In this document: positions 49,165 through 57,659 of the stretch, one piece after another
How the letters are laid out: each line of letters opens with the position of its first letter
How positions within the stretch are numbered: the stretch's first letter is position 1
DNA from: Zhihengliuella alba
GTDB taxonomy: Bacteria; Actinomycetota; Actinomycetes; Actinomycetales; Micrococcaceae
DNA: 64,000 nt
Reading direction: 5' to 3'
Assembly: GCF_039538765.1 (NCBI RefSeq)
Contig: NZ_BAABCJ010000007.1
Coordinates: 248,001-312,000, forward strand
The notes under the pieces: model-generated
The model's input: only the letters and a program-made list of their open reading frames with translations
Databases searched by the model: none
Told to the model about the DNA's origin: nothing
Translations under genes and position numbers: made by a program

Positions 49165-49781
49165 CGATCCGCGCGGTCGCGGTCGGCCTGCGGGGCACGC
49201 CGCTCCAGCTCGAACACGGCCCAGGACAGGACGGCAGCGCCGACGGCCATGACCGCCCGCGGCCGCGCGACGCCCCGGGCCGCCAGCGCCCGGTGCACAC
49301 GCGCATCGACGGCGGCCCCGCCGGCGGCGCTCGCATAGACGGCGCCCGCCAACAGGCCTCCCACGGCGATGGCCCCGAGCGTCGAGACCCGGCGGGACGC
49401 CCTCGCGTCCGGCGCACCGGCGGTGCCCGGCCGGGTAGCACCCGGTACGACGCCGTCGTCGGGGTCGCGCTGCTCGGTCGCCTCCGGGCTGCCCTCCGCA
49501 GCACCGCCCGAGCCCGCGCCGTCCTGATCGGCCGCGGTCGCCAGCGAGGCCCGGAATCCGGACCTCCAGCCCAGGGCGCCGACGGCCCCGACGGCGAGCG
49601 CCAGCCCGGCGCGGAAGCAGCGCCTGGTCGCGGGACGGAACGTCGCCGGGTCCACGAGGGTCAGGGCGCCCGTGAGCGCGGCCTGCACCAGACCCGACGT
49701 CGTCGAGTCCCGCCAGGGCGAGCGGTCGGGTGCTTCCTGCGGCAGCGGCGGGACAGGCGTGGGAGTGGGGTCTGCAGTCAT
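49161..49781 (-). CDS. Alanine-rich membrane protein, unknown
   Basis: 206 residues with two or three weak hydrophobic segments (FRAGLALAVGAVGALGW; LGAIAVGGLLAGAVYASAAGG; AVMAVGAAVLSWAVFEL). In between is an acidic Gly/Glu loop. Residues PRAVMAVGAAVLSW and the Arg-rich tail are reminiscent of actinobacterial peptidase-like or DUF proteins with no assigned role. Stands alone on its strand. Confidence 0.7.
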   Translation of the reverse strand: MTADPTPTPVPPLPQEAPDRSPWRDSTTSGLVQAALTGALTLVDPATFRPATRRCFRAGLALAVGAVGALGWRSGFRASLATAADQDGAGSGGAAEGSPEATEQRDPDDGVVPGATRPGTAGAPDARASRRVSTLGAIAVGGLLAGAVYASAAGGAAVDARVHRALAARGVARPRAVMAVGAAVLSWAVFELERRAPQADRDRADR

Positions 49782-50049
49782 GCGTCCACCCTAGGGCCGC
49801 GGGGCGATTCGTCCGGCGATCCGTCCGGCGATCCGCCGGTGCCGCGAGCGTGAGGGGCGCCGGCGCTCACGGCTCACTCCCACGCAGGGGCCGCATCCTT
49901 GGAGTCGGCTTCACGCACACTCAGAGACGGCGAAGAGTCGTCCCCACGGCCTTGAGCCTCCCTAGAGACACTTCTAGCGTCGAAGACGTCGGCACCGGAG
50001 AGACCGGACGCGACGCAAGACGCAAGACTCAAGCAGAAGGGAGACAGAC

Positions 50050-50379
50050 ATGGCTGACAACAACAACCCCGGGCAGTTCGGCAACCGCGAGGACACTGAG
50101 CAGCAGGCCTCCAGGGGCGGCCAGCAGAGTTCCGGCAGCTTCGGCGAGTCCAACAGCGCCGACCCGAGCCGCGCAGGCCAGCAGGGCGGCCGGGAGAGTT
50201 CCGGCAGCTTCGGCGAGTCCAACAGCGCCGATCCCAGCCGCGCAGGCCAGCAGGGCGGCCGGGAGAGCTCCGGCAGCTTCGGCGAGTCCAACAGCGCCGA
50301 CCCGAGCGAGGCCGGTTCGCGGGGCGCCGACGCGCAGCCGACCGAGGCCAAGGCCGAGGGCGGACGCAACAGCCATTGA
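50050..50379 (+). CDS. KGG-repeat-like stress protein (GsiB/Con-10 style hydrophilin)
   Basis: 109 residues, without hydrophobic segments. Three near-identical repeats of 23 residues carry SSGSFGESNSADPSRAGQQGG, close to the KGG stress-protein repeat GNFANDPEKASEAGKKGG but with Gln in place of Lys. Such proteins are disordered hydrophilins produced in desiccation or general stress. The ribosome site is AAGGGAG. A strong terminator follows, so it is a single gene. The next gene, manganese catalase, may respond to similar conditions. Confidence 0.82.
   Translation: MADNNNPGQFGNREDTEQQASRGGQQSSGSFGESNSADPSRAGQQGGRESSGSFGESNSADPSRAGQQGGRESSGSFGESNSADPSEAGSRGADAQPTEAKAEGGRNSH
50128..50334 (+). 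repeat. Three 69-bp tandem repeats
   Basis: Copies start at 50128, 50197 and 50266 with exactly 69-bp period and very few base changes, so the array looks recently expanded. It encodes the 23-residue protein repeats. Confidence 0.9.
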
Positions 50380-50397
50380 TACCGATCGAGCATTCGC

Positions 50398-50439
50398 GCG
50401 AGGGTGCGGGTCCGGAACCGACCGGACCCGCACCCTCGC
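50398..50439 (+). terminator. Intrinsic terminator after the KGG-like gene
   Basis: A perfect 18-bp stem (50398-50415 with 50422-50439) around AACCGA, followed by TTGTT. Confidence 0.85.
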
Positions 50440-50525
50440 TTGTTCGGTCCGCTTCCACCACGTTTTCCAGCTCGTTCTGAATCCGATCCGTCCGCCACCC
50501 AGCGGGCGCTGAGTGAGGAGTTGAG

Positions 50526-51407
50526 ATGTTCCTTCACAAGCAGGCACTTCAGTACAAGTCCACGCCCGAGAAGCCGGATGCCGTCTACGCCCGGAAGCTG
50601 CAGGAGGTGATCGGCGGCCAGTACGGCGAGATCACGGTCGCCATGCAGTACAGCTTCCAGGCGTGGAACACGCACATCCCCGGCAAGTACCGCGATCTGC
50701 TCTTCTCCACGGCCGCGGAGGAGTTCGGCCACGTGGAGATGCTCGCGACCATGGTCGCGCAGCTCCTCGAGAAGGCTCCCGTGGGAGTGACGGAGGAAGC
50801 CCTCCAGGACGATCCCACCGTCGCCGCCGTGATCGGCGGAACCGACGTGCAGCAGGCCATCGTCGCCGGCGCCGGCGCGCGCCCCGTCGACAGCAACGGC
50901 AATCCGTGGAGCGCCGCGTACGTCACGGCCAGCGGAAACCTCCTCGCGGACTTCACCTCCAACGTGAACGCCGAGATGCAGGGCCGCACGCAGGTGGCGC
51001 GGCTCTACCACATGACCGACGACCCGGGTGTTCGGGACATGCTGGCGTTCCTGCTGGCCCGCGACACGATGCACCAGAACCAGTGGCTCGCGGCCGCGAG
51101 GGAGCTGCAGGAGGAGTCCAAGGAGAACCTGCCCGTCCCCAGCAACTTCCCGCAGGGCAAGGAGCACCAGGAGTACTCGTACAAAGCCTTCAACTTCTCC
51201 GACGGGGAGGACATGGCCAACGGCTCCTGGGCCAACGGCACCGCGCCGGACCAACTCGGGGAGTTCGCGTACGTCCCCACGCCGATGGACGGCACGCCGA
51301 TGCCCCCGCCCACCCATCCCGACGCGCGGTTCTACGGCACCACCGACGTGCCGAACGCCGCGGAGAAGGCTGCAGGGATGGTGCAGGACAAGCTCAAGCG
51401 CGAGTAG
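50526..51407 (+). CDS. Manganese catalase
   Basis: 293 residues. The dinuclear-manganese ligands are visible: Glu in GQYGEITVAMQYSFQ, Glu and His in AAEEFGHVEM, Glu in NVNAEMQGR and His in ARDTMHQNQW. Length is typical. It destroys hydrogen peroxide in the cytoplasm without heme. ATG 50526 has GTGAGGAG upstream. Located after the KGG-like stress gene and before a convergent Rieske/DUF2231 gene. Confidence 0.95.
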   Translation: MFLHKQALQYKSTPEKPDAVYARKLQEVIGGQYGEITVAMQYSFQAWNTHIPGKYRDLLFSTAAEEFGHVEMLATMVAQLLEKAPVGVTEEALQDDPTVAAVIGGTDVQQAIVAGAGARPVDSNGNPWSAAYVTASGNLLADFTSNVNAEMQGRTQVARLYHMTDDPGVRDMLAFLLARDTMHQNQWLAAARELQEESKENLPVPSNFPQGKEHQEYSYKAFNFSDGEDMANGSWANGTAPDQLGEFAYVPTPMDGTPMPPPTHPDARFYGTTDVPNAAEKAAGMVQDKLKRE

Positions 51408-51439
51408 TCGACGACGACGGCGGCACGCCCCCGCGACGC

Positions 51440-51478
51440 AGGAGCGGCGCCCCGGCTGACGGCCGGGGCGCCGCTCCT
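51440..51478. terminator. Terminator between catalase and Rieske genes
   Basis: A 17-bp stem AGGAGCGGCGCCCCGGC with its complement and a small loop (TGACG), between convergent genes. Confidence 0.75.
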
Positions 51479-51522
51479 CTGCTCTCTTCTGTCCGCCTGC
51501 CGCTCTGTCCGCTTGCCGCCGC

Positions 51523-52362
51523 TCAGGCGGGACGGAGCCGGACGTGCCCGTCGGAGACCATGGCCTCGTAGCGGGGCTGCGGGACGCTGGCCGGGCCGGT
51601 GTCCACCGCCCCGGAGTCCAGGTCGAACGCGCTCCCGTGCCACGGGCAGACGATGCACCCGTCGCGGACATCGCCCTCGGCGAGCGGACCGCCCAGGTGC
51701 GAGCAGGTGTTGTGCAGGGCCCGGACCCGGCCCCCGGTGCGGAGCACCATGACCGGCTCGCCGTCGACGTCCACGACCACGGGCGCGCCGTCGTCGAAGT
51801 CCTCCAGCCGGCCCACGTCCACCCAGTGCTCCGTCCGCTCGGGCGTGCCGGCGCGGTTGACGCCGACGCCCTGGACGTAGGAGAGGTGGCCGCCGAGGAA
51901 CCCGGAGGCGCTGACCACGCCGAGCCCGGCGAAGGACAGGCACCGGCCGAGGCCACGGTGACCCGCGCGCCGGCTGAGCAGCGAGGCGAGGTACAGGACG
52001 CTGGCCACGGAGTTGGCGGCCGCGTGCACCACGCCCACCCGCCGCTCGGCGCCCTGCGTGTAGGACCAGTCGTGCAGGCCCGTGGCGACGGCCGGGACGG
52101 AGCCGAGCAGGCCCGTGGCGACGGCGGTGTCCGCCGCCTGGTCCTGGCCGCACGCGTCGAGGACCGCGGCCATGCCGTAGGCACCGAGCGGCACCGCGAT
52201 GAGCGCCGGGTGCAGGGGGTGCCCCAGGTGCTTGCCGCCGAGGAGGTTCCGGATCGGAGCCGGGGACAGCACCGCACCGACCTTGGAGGCCAGGGGCTCG
52301 GCCACCCGGTCGAGGTCCTTCCACTTCTCCAGTTTCGACAGGAGGGGTTCGAGGTAGTTCAC
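51523..52362 (-). CDS. Rieske [2Fe-2S] protein with DUF2231 membrane domain
   Basis: 279 residues. Residues about 40-170 form a DUF2231 membrane domain of four helices (HLGHPLHPALIAVPLGAYG with conserved His). The C-terminal part is a Rieske domain with ligands Cys220, His222, Cys239 and His242 (CSHLGGPL, CPWHG). This fusion occurs in actinobacteria and some others and probably passes electrons to a membrane partner; the role is unproven. It starts at ATG 52362 with AAGGAAGG upstream. Confidence 0.9.
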   Translation of the reverse strand: MNYLEPLLSKLEKWKDLDRVAEPLASKVGAVLSPAPIRNLLGGKHLGHPLHPALIAVPLGAYGMAAVLDACGQDQAADTAVATGLLGSVPAVATGLHDWSYTQGAERRVGVVHAAANSVASVLYLASLLSRRAGHRGLGRCLSFAGLGVVSASGFLGGHLSYVQGVGVNRAGTPERTEHWVDVGRLEDFDDGAPVVVDVDGEPVMVLRTGGRVRALHNTCSHLGGPLAEGDVRDGCIVCPWHGSAFDLDSGAVDTGPASVPQPRYEAMVSDGHVRLRPA

Positions 52363-52531
52363 GTCTGCCTTCCTTTCTCACCGCTGGTTCGGCCCGCGCA
52401 ACGGGCGCCTGCTGCGAGCTTCGCCCGTCCCACGCGGAAAGGCAATGCCTGCGCGCCCTCGACGCCCCCTCGATCGGCGGGCGCCCGGCGACCCGGCAGC
52501 GGCCCGGCAGAAGTCCGCCGGGCCCGCGGCG

Positions 52532-53848
52532 TCAGCCCGCGCCCAGGACGAGCTGCGCGATCAGGACGGAGCCGAGGAACGTCCCGGTCAGGACCAGCAG
52601 GCCGACGGGGACGATACGCCACCCGACGCTGCCGAGGACCCGGGCGTCCCGGCCCAGGCCGAGCCCGGCGAGCACGAGCACCGGAGTGGTCATCGGCAGG
52701 AAGTCGATGGGCTCCGCCAGCGCCAGCACGCCGCCGGCGATCGGCGACCACGGCAGGGTCGCCAGCATGGCCAGCGTCATGGTCACCACGAGCGAGGAGA
52801 TCCGCAGGTACCGGTGCGCCAGCATGCCGACGACCACGAAGGCGACGATCATGCCCATGCCCGGCAGCACCTCCAGCGAGACGCCTCCCCCGGCAGCCCA
52901 CACGGCCACCAGCATCAGCACGGCGGTCAGACCCAGCAGCGACCAGTCGGACGCCGCCTTGCGCGGGGCGGTGTCCTTCTTCGGCACCACCTTCGCCTCC
53001 GGCAGGACCGTGCCCGCGTCCTGCGTCTCCCCGCGCTTCCCAGCGCGGCCCCGCGTCAGGAAGCGGTAGAACCGGTCGGCCAGCGGCAGCGCCACGTACA
53101 CGCCCATGTAGAGGCCCAGCGCGGAGCTGAGCAGGTTGCTGAGCGCGGCGAGGGCGAGGATGTCGCCCTGCATCGCCGGGAACTGGGCGGCGACCGCATT
53201 GGAGGCGGCGGCCATCATGGATCCCGAGCCGACGCCGGACCCCATGGCCAGCGCCAGCGGGTCGAACCACCCGGCCCCGGCGAGGATCGAGGCCAGGAGC
53301 CCCACCCAGAGGGCGCCGAACACGGTGCCGAAGACGTACATGGCGAGCACGCCGCGGGTCTCGGCGGAATCGACCCCGTAGCGCTCGCCGGTCATGGCGA
53401 AGGCGCCCTCCCGGGCGATCGAGAAGGTCGCACCGATCGACGCGCGGCCCATGCCGAGCAGGACGGCGATCGGCATCGCCACCGCGATCGTGAAGAGATT
53501 TCCGATCTCCTGGATGATCAGGGCCGGCCCGGCCTGGAGCAGGACGGAGATGTTCTCGCCGACCAGGAAGGCCAGCCGCGTCACGAGGAGCAGGACGCCG
53601 ACCTGCATCGCGGCCGACGCGACCCGCTGGGTGCCCTCGGGGAACGGCTTGAGCCGCTGCAGGCTGACCGCCGCGCCCAGGAGGAGCCCCCAGATGAGCG
53701 GGAGCAGGGTCAGCGTCCCGATCCCGATCCCGATCTCGTGGGTGCCGATGAGCTCGGCGGCGATCGTCACGGCGCCGGCCACCAGCAGGAGCGGGATCCA
53801 CAGCCGGACCCCGGCGGTGGCCCCGCGCGTGGTCGTCCCGGCGGTCAT
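52532..53848 (-). CDS. DUF3100-family membrane transporter candidate
   Basis: 438 residues with about eleven membrane segments split into two halves by a hydrophilic loop around residue 275-300. IIQEIGNLFTIAVAMPIAVLLGMGRASIGATFSIAREG and GSGVGSGSMMAAASNAVAAQFP (read in parts) are typical of DUF3100 proteins, repeatedly found beside M20 peptidases. The ATG overlaps the M20 stop by 4 bp. A role as importer of the amide or peptide hydrolysed by that enzyme is inferred. Confidence 0.85.
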   Translation of the reverse strand: MTAGTTTRGATAGVRLWIPLLLVAGAVTIAAELIGTHEIGIGIGTLTLLPLIWGLLLGAAVSLQRLKPFPEGTQRVASAAMQVGVLLLVTRLAFLVGENISVLLQAGPALIIQEIGNLFTIAVAMPIAVLLGMGRASIGATFSIAREGAFAMTGERYGVDSAETRGVLAMYVFGTVFGALWVGLLASILAGAGWFDPLALAMGSGVGSGSMMAAASNAVAAQFPAMQGDILALAALSNLLSSALGLYMGVYVALPLADRFYRFLTRGRAGKRGETQDAGTVLPEAKVVPKKDTAPRKAASDWSLLGLTAVLMLVAVWAAGGGVSLEVLPGMGMIVAFVVVGMLAHRYLRISSLVVTMTLAMLATLPWSPIAGGVLALAEPIDFLPMTTPVLVLAGLGLGRDARVLGSVGWRIVPVGLLVLTGTFLGSVLIAQLVLGAG

Positions 53849-55065
53849 GACCGCGTCCCGACGCTGGTCGCGACGGCGGACGTCGCGTAGGGAGCGCGGG
53901 CGGACTGCTCGGCGAGCAGGTCGCGGCGCACCCCGGGGTCGGAGGCGACCTCGACGATGGCCCGTGCCATGGCGATCGCGCCGTCCACGGCGGCCTCGTC
54001 GCCGCCCGGTGCGGCGGCATCGTCCGCGAAGGCACGCGTGTGCGGCGGGTTGCCGCTGCCCTTGACGTCGATCATCGGGTGGATCGAGGGCAGGTACTGG
54101 GAGACGTTGCCCATGTCCGTGGAGCCGCCGGTCATGTCGCTGGCGTCCAGGACCGTGCGCCCGAGGCCGCGGACCGCGTCGGCGAACGGGCGAGCGAGCC
54201 GCGCGTCCTGGAGCAGCGGCGCATACTCCGGCTCCGTCTCCTCGAACTCGACGGTGCATCCCGTCGCGAGCGCACCCGCCTCGAAGCAGGCGTGGACCCG
54301 GCGGCTCAGGTCGCGCAGCCGCTCCAGGTCGAATTCGCGGACCTCGAAGTCGACGATGGTCCGCTCCGGGATGATGTTGGTGGCCTGGCCGCCGTCCCGC
54401 ACGAAGAGCCCCACGCGGGCGGTCGCCGGCAGCTGCTGCCGCAGGAGGCCCACGGCGACCTGCGCGACGACGGCGGCGTCGCTCGCGTTGACGCCGTCGG
54501 TCGGCGCGGCGGCCGCGTGCGCGGCCCGGCCGGAGAACGTCGCCGCGAAACGGGAGACGCCCTGCGTGAACGTCGTCGCCGGGTCCGCGTCGGCCGTGGC
54601 GGGGTGGACCATGAGCGCCACGGTGTGGTGGTCGAAGCAGCCGCGCTCGAGCATGAGGACCTTGCCGCCACCGTGCTCCTCGGCGGGGCAGCCGACCACC
54701 TCGACCGTCAGGCCGAGCTCGTCCGCGACGGCCGCGAGTCCGATTCCGGCGCCGACCGCGGCGGTGGCGATGATGTTGTGCCCGCAGGCGTGGCCGATCT
54801 CGGGCAGCGCGTCGTACTCCGCGCACACGCCGACCACGAAGTCGCCGCTGCCGAAGCGGGCGGTGAACGCGGTGGGGAGGTCGGCCACGGTCTCGGTCAC
54901 GTCGAACCCGGCGCGGGCGAGCTCGTCGCGGACCCGCGCGGCGGCGCGGTGCTCGGCGAAGGAGGGCTCGGCGTAGTCGTGGACATCGTGGCTGAGAGAG
55001 ACGAGCTGCGCACGGGCATCGCGGATCGCTCCGTCCACGCGGGCGAGAAGGGCTTCGGAAGTCAT
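53845..55065 (-). CDS. M20-family amidohydrolase
   Basis: 406 residues. Metal-site motifs GHACGHNIIATAA, CPAEEHGGGKVLM and the dimerisation-domain GRAAHAAAAPTDGVNASDAA mark the aminoacylase/AbgB-like subgroup of M20. It would cut an N-acyl amino acid or aminobenzoyl-glutamate-like amide in the cytoplasm. ATG 55065 has AGGAG at good distance; an ATG at 55158 overlaps the divergent regulator. Coupled by 4 bp to the DUF3100 gene. Confidence 0.92.
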   Translation of the reverse strand: MTSEALLARVDGAIRDARAQLVSLSHDVHDYAEPSFAEHRAAARVRDELARAGFDVTETVADLPTAFTARFGSGDFVVGVCAEYDALPEIGHACGHNIIATAAVGAGIGLAAVADELGLTVEVVGCPAEEHGGGKVLMLERGCFDHHTVALMVHPATADADPATTFTQGVSRFAATFSGRAAHAAAAPTDGVNASDAAVVAQVAVGLLRQQLPATARVGLFVRDGGQATNIIPERTIVDFEVREFDLERLRDLSRRVHACFEAGALATGCTVEFEETEPEYAPLLQDARLARPFADAVRGLGRTVLDASDMTGGSTDMGNVSQYLPSIHPMIDVKGSGNPPHTRAFADDAAAPGGDEAAVDGAIAMARAIVEVASDPGVRRDLLAEQSARAPYATSAVATSVGTRS

Positions 55066-55135
55066 GGGGACAGCTCCTGAGGAGGTGATTCGGGTCACTG
55101 AAAGCGTACGAAGAGTTGTCACCGACTCCGTCGAG

Positions 55136-56281
55136 ATGCACGATTTCTTCATGGGCACGCATTCACCGCACGATTCCGTCGCAACACCACCCGCTCAGAC
55201 CGCCCCGGGACCCTCCCGAGGCGGTTCCCGGCGCGGCGGCAGCGGTCACGGCGGGAGCGGGCACGGCGGGAGCGGGCACGGCATCGTCCTCGACGAGGAG
55301 GACCTCCGGCTGCTCCACGCCCTGCAGATCGCCCCACGGGCGAGCTGGGCCGAGCTCGGCCGCCTCCTGGGCATGGCCCCGTCCACGGCCGCGCGTCGGT
55401 GGGTGCGGCTGGAGGAATCCGGCGCCGCCTGGGTCTCCTGTCAGCCGATCGACGACCCGGACACCTCCATCGGCGTGCTGGAGGTGAGCTGCCGGGCGGG
55501 GTCCGCTCTGACCGCGGCCACCACCCTGGCGGCCGACGCGGCCGCGATGACGATCGACATCGCCTCCGGCTCCCGCGACCTCCTCGTCACCGTGACGCAA
55601 CCCGACCAGCTCGCGCTGAGCGACTACCTGCTGGAGCGGGTCGGCAGGATCCCCGAGGTCGAGTCGGTGCGCAGCCACGTCGTCGCCCGGCGCTACACGG
55701 ACGCGAGCCGGTGGAGGCTGCGGAGCCTCTCCAAGCGCCAGGAGGCGGCCATCGGCGCGGCCGCCCAGACGGCGATCCATCCCGGCGCGGTCGGCCCGCT
55801 GGACCGGCGGCTCGTGGAGCTGCTCTCCACCGACGGGAGGCGGCCCGTCGCGGATCTTGCGGAGCGCCTGGACGTCTCGGAGAGCACGGTGCGCCGGCGC
55901 CTGCAGGCGCTCTCGGCGTCGGGCTCGCTGCGGCTGCGCTGCGAGGTGGCGCGCGATCTCACCGAGTGGCGGGTCCTCGAGTGGTTCTTCCTGCGCGTGC
56001 CGCCGGACCGGATGGACGAGGCCGGGCAGGCCCTGGCCGGGATCCCGGAGCTGCGGACGGCCCTGTCGACGGCGGGCCCGACCAACTTGATCGCGGCCGC
56101 CTGGCTGCGCACCGTGACGGACGGGCAGCGGCTGGAGGCCCGGCTGCGCCAGCAGATGCCGTGGCTCGAGTTCGTCGACCGCAGCGTGGTGCTCCGGCCC
56201 GTGAAGCTCGTCGGCCGGCTCCTGGACCCCCGCGGGTTCGCGGTCGGCACCGTCCCCCTCGGCGCCGGCCGGAGCGCCTGA
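55136..56281 (+). CDS. Double-HTH Lrp/AsnC-family regulator
   Basis: 381 residues from ATG 55136 (ATG 55151 also possible; ATG 55064 would overlap the M20 start). After a Ser/Gly/His linker with three GGSGH repeats, residues from about 47 form an AsnC-type HTH (LHALQIAPRASWAELGRLLGMAPSTAARRW) and sensor; a second AsnC HTH follows near 235 (LAERLDVSESTVRRRLQAL) with a second sensor half. This fused layout is common in actinobacterial Lrp proteins. Divergent from the M20/DUF3100 pair, which it probably controls. Confidence 0.85.
   Translation: MHDFFMGTHSPHDSVATPPAQTAPGPSRGGSRRGGSGHGGSGHGGSGHGIVLDEEDLRLLHALQIAPRASWAELGRLLGMAPSTAARRWVRLEESGAAWVSCQPIDDPDTSIGVLEVSCRAGSALTAATTLAADAAAMTIDIASGSRDLLVTVTQPDQLALSDYLLERVGRIPEVESVRSHVVARRYTDASRWRLRSLSKRQEAAIGAAAQTAIHPGAVGPLDRRLVELLSTDGRRPVADLAERLDVSESTVRRRLQALSASGSLRLRCEVARDLTEWRVLEWFFLRVPPDRMDEAGQALAGIPELRTALSTAGPTNLIAAAWLRTVTDGQRLEARLRQQMPWLEFVDRSVVLRPVKLVGRLLDPRGFAVGTVPLGAGRSA
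55247..55285 (+). repeat. 15-bp tandem repeat in the regulator linker
   Basis: About three copies of a CACGGCGGGAGCGGG unit encode GGSGH repeats in the N-terminal linker. Confidence 0.7.
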
Positions 56282-56301
56282 GCGAACGGGTCGTGGAACG
56301 A

Positions 56302-56338
56302 CTTCGGGCGGGACACCCGACTGGTGTCCCGCCCGAAG
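56302..56338 (+). terminator. Terminator after the Lrp-like gene
   Basis: A perfect 16-bp stem (56302-56317 with 56323-56338) around CGACT, followed by ATTT, 20 bp after the stop codon. Confidence 0.85.
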
Positions 56339-56345
56339 ATTTCGG

Positions 56346-56430
56346 CGGAGGATGGGGGATTTGAACCCCCGAGGGCGTGAACCCAACACGCGTTCCAGGC
56401 GTGCGCCATAGGCCGCTAGGCGAATCCTCC
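56346..56430 (-). tRNA. tRNA-Ser(GGA)
   Basis: Read on the minus strand, the acceptor stem GGAGGAT pairs with ATCCTCC, the T-loop GGTTCAAATCC is present, and the anticodon arm CACGC-CTGGAAC-GCGTG gives GGA. A long variable arm (about 15 bases) confirms a class II serine tRNA. Discriminator is G; CCA is not encoded. Confidence 0.95.
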
Positions 56431-56538
56431 AATGGCACTCGACTCCGATCCCGCGACAACGCCGCAGCATCAAAATTGAGCAGGCTCCAGCCTACCCGAG
56501 TCGCGCCGGAACCGCGAATCCGGCATCGCCCGCCGCGA

Positions 56539-56576
56539 TTTTCGCGGCCGCCGCCGATCGGCTAGACTCGTTGATC
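56539..56576 (+). promoter_or_regulatory. Promoter of the SRP RNA
   Basis: TAGACT at 56563-56568 is a good -10 placed about 9 bp before the RNA start; a TTTTCG hexamer 18 bp upstream is a possible -35. Confidence 0.55.
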
Positions 56577-56667
56577 GGCCCCTCATGTGGTGTCATCCTG
56601 CTGAACTCCCCCAGGACCGGAAGGTAGCAAGGGTAGGTGGGCTCTGGCAGGTGCATGAGGGGTCTTT
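56577..56667 (+). ncRNA. ffs: Small signal recognition particle RNA (4.5S type)
   Basis: The conserved core CAGGACCGGAAGGTAGCA, including the GGAA tetraloop region that binds Ffh, is at about 56612-56629. The outer ends CCCCTCATG and CATGAGGGG pair to form the long hairpin typical of the bacterial small SRP RNA. A T-rich run (TCTTTACTTTTCC) follows. It guides ribosomes making membrane proteins to the Sec pore. Confidence 0.93.
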
Positions 56668-56699
56668 ACTTTTCCCGGCTCTCTCGCGGAAGGTGTCCC

Positions 56700-57617
56700 A
56701 TGGGTTGTGGCCGCTACGCCCCGAGCCCGTCGGGCGAACTCCACCTCGGCAACCTCCGCACCGCCCTCCTGGCCTGGCTCTTCGCCCGCTCCACGGGCCG
56801 CGGCTTCCTGCTGCGCGTCGAGGACCTGGACCGTGCGCGGGCCGGCGCCGAGGAGGCTCAGCTCCGCGATCTCGCCGCGATCGGCCTCACGTGGGACGGC
56901 GTCGCCGAGCGCCAGACGGACCGCGCCTCCGGCTACGCGGACGCCCTCGACCGGCTGCGCGCCGAGGGCCTCCTGTACGAGTGCTTCTGCACGCGCCGCG
57001 ACATCTCCGAGGCCCCTCGGGCACCGCACACGCCTCCCGGCGCCTACCCGGGCAACTGCCGGGACCTCTCCCCCGGCGAGCGGGCCGCCCGCCGCGCGGA
57101 GCGCCCGGCTGCGCTCCGGCTGCGCGCCGACGTCGTGCAGCTCTCCGTGCAGGACGACCTCCACGGCGAGTACACGGGTGTCGTGGACGACTTCGTGGTC
57201 CTCCGGAACGACGGCGTGCCCGCCTACAACTTCGCCGTCGTCGTCGACGACCACCTCCAGGGCGTCGACCAAGTGGTGCGCGGGGACGACCTGCTGTCCT
57301 CCGCGCCGCGCCAGGCGTACCTCGCGACGCTCCTCGGCGCGCGGGCCCCGCAGTACGCGCACGTCCCGCTGGCCCTCAACGCGGACGGCAAGCGCCTCGC
57401 CAAGCGCGACGGCGCCGTTACGCTGGGTGATTTGTCCACCACTCGCGTGGTGGACGGCGTGGAGCACGGCCCCGTGGGACCGGACCGGGTGCGCGGGGTG
57501 CTGCTGGAGTCCCTCGGCCTGCCCGGGGAGTCCCTGGCGGCGGCGCTCGAGGCGTTCGATCCGGCCGCGCTGCCGCGTGAGCCGTGGATCCTCGACTCTC
57601 CCCTCACAGGTGCCTGA
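56700..57617 (+). CDS. gluQ: Glutamyl-Q tRNA(Asp) synthetase
   Basis: 305 residues. The class I signature HIGH-like motif appears as SGELHLGNLRTALLAW and the KMSKS-like motif as GKRLAKRDGAVTL. The C-terminal anticodon-binding domain of GluRS is absent, so this is the truncated paralog YadB/GluQ, which adds glutamate to queuosine in tRNA-Asp. A zinc site is visible as C-F-C-T with later Tyr and Cys. ATG 56700 (MGCGRYAPSPSG) has GGAAGG upstream. Confidence 0.92.
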   Translation: MGCGRYAPSPSGELHLGNLRTALLAWLFARSTGRGFLLRVEDLDRARAGAEEAQLRDLAAIGLTWDGVAERQTDRASGYADALDRLRAEGLLYECFCTRRDISEAPRAPHTPPGAYPGNCRDLSPGERAARRAERPAALRLRADVVQLSVQDDLHGEYTGVVDDFVVLRNDGVPAYNFAVVVDDHLQGVDQVVRGDDLLSSAPRQAYLATLLGARAPQYAHVPLALNADGKRLAKRDGAVTLGDLSTTRVVDGVEHGPVGPDRVRGVLLESLGLPGESLAAALEAFDPAALPREPWILDSPLTGA

Positions 57618-57659
57618 CCCGGCGTGCACGCCCGTGCGGGAGGGGCTAGGGTTTTACGC

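Noticed and set aside
50128..50334. CRISPR array
   Set aside because: The 69-bp repeats have no spacers and are in frame inside a gene.
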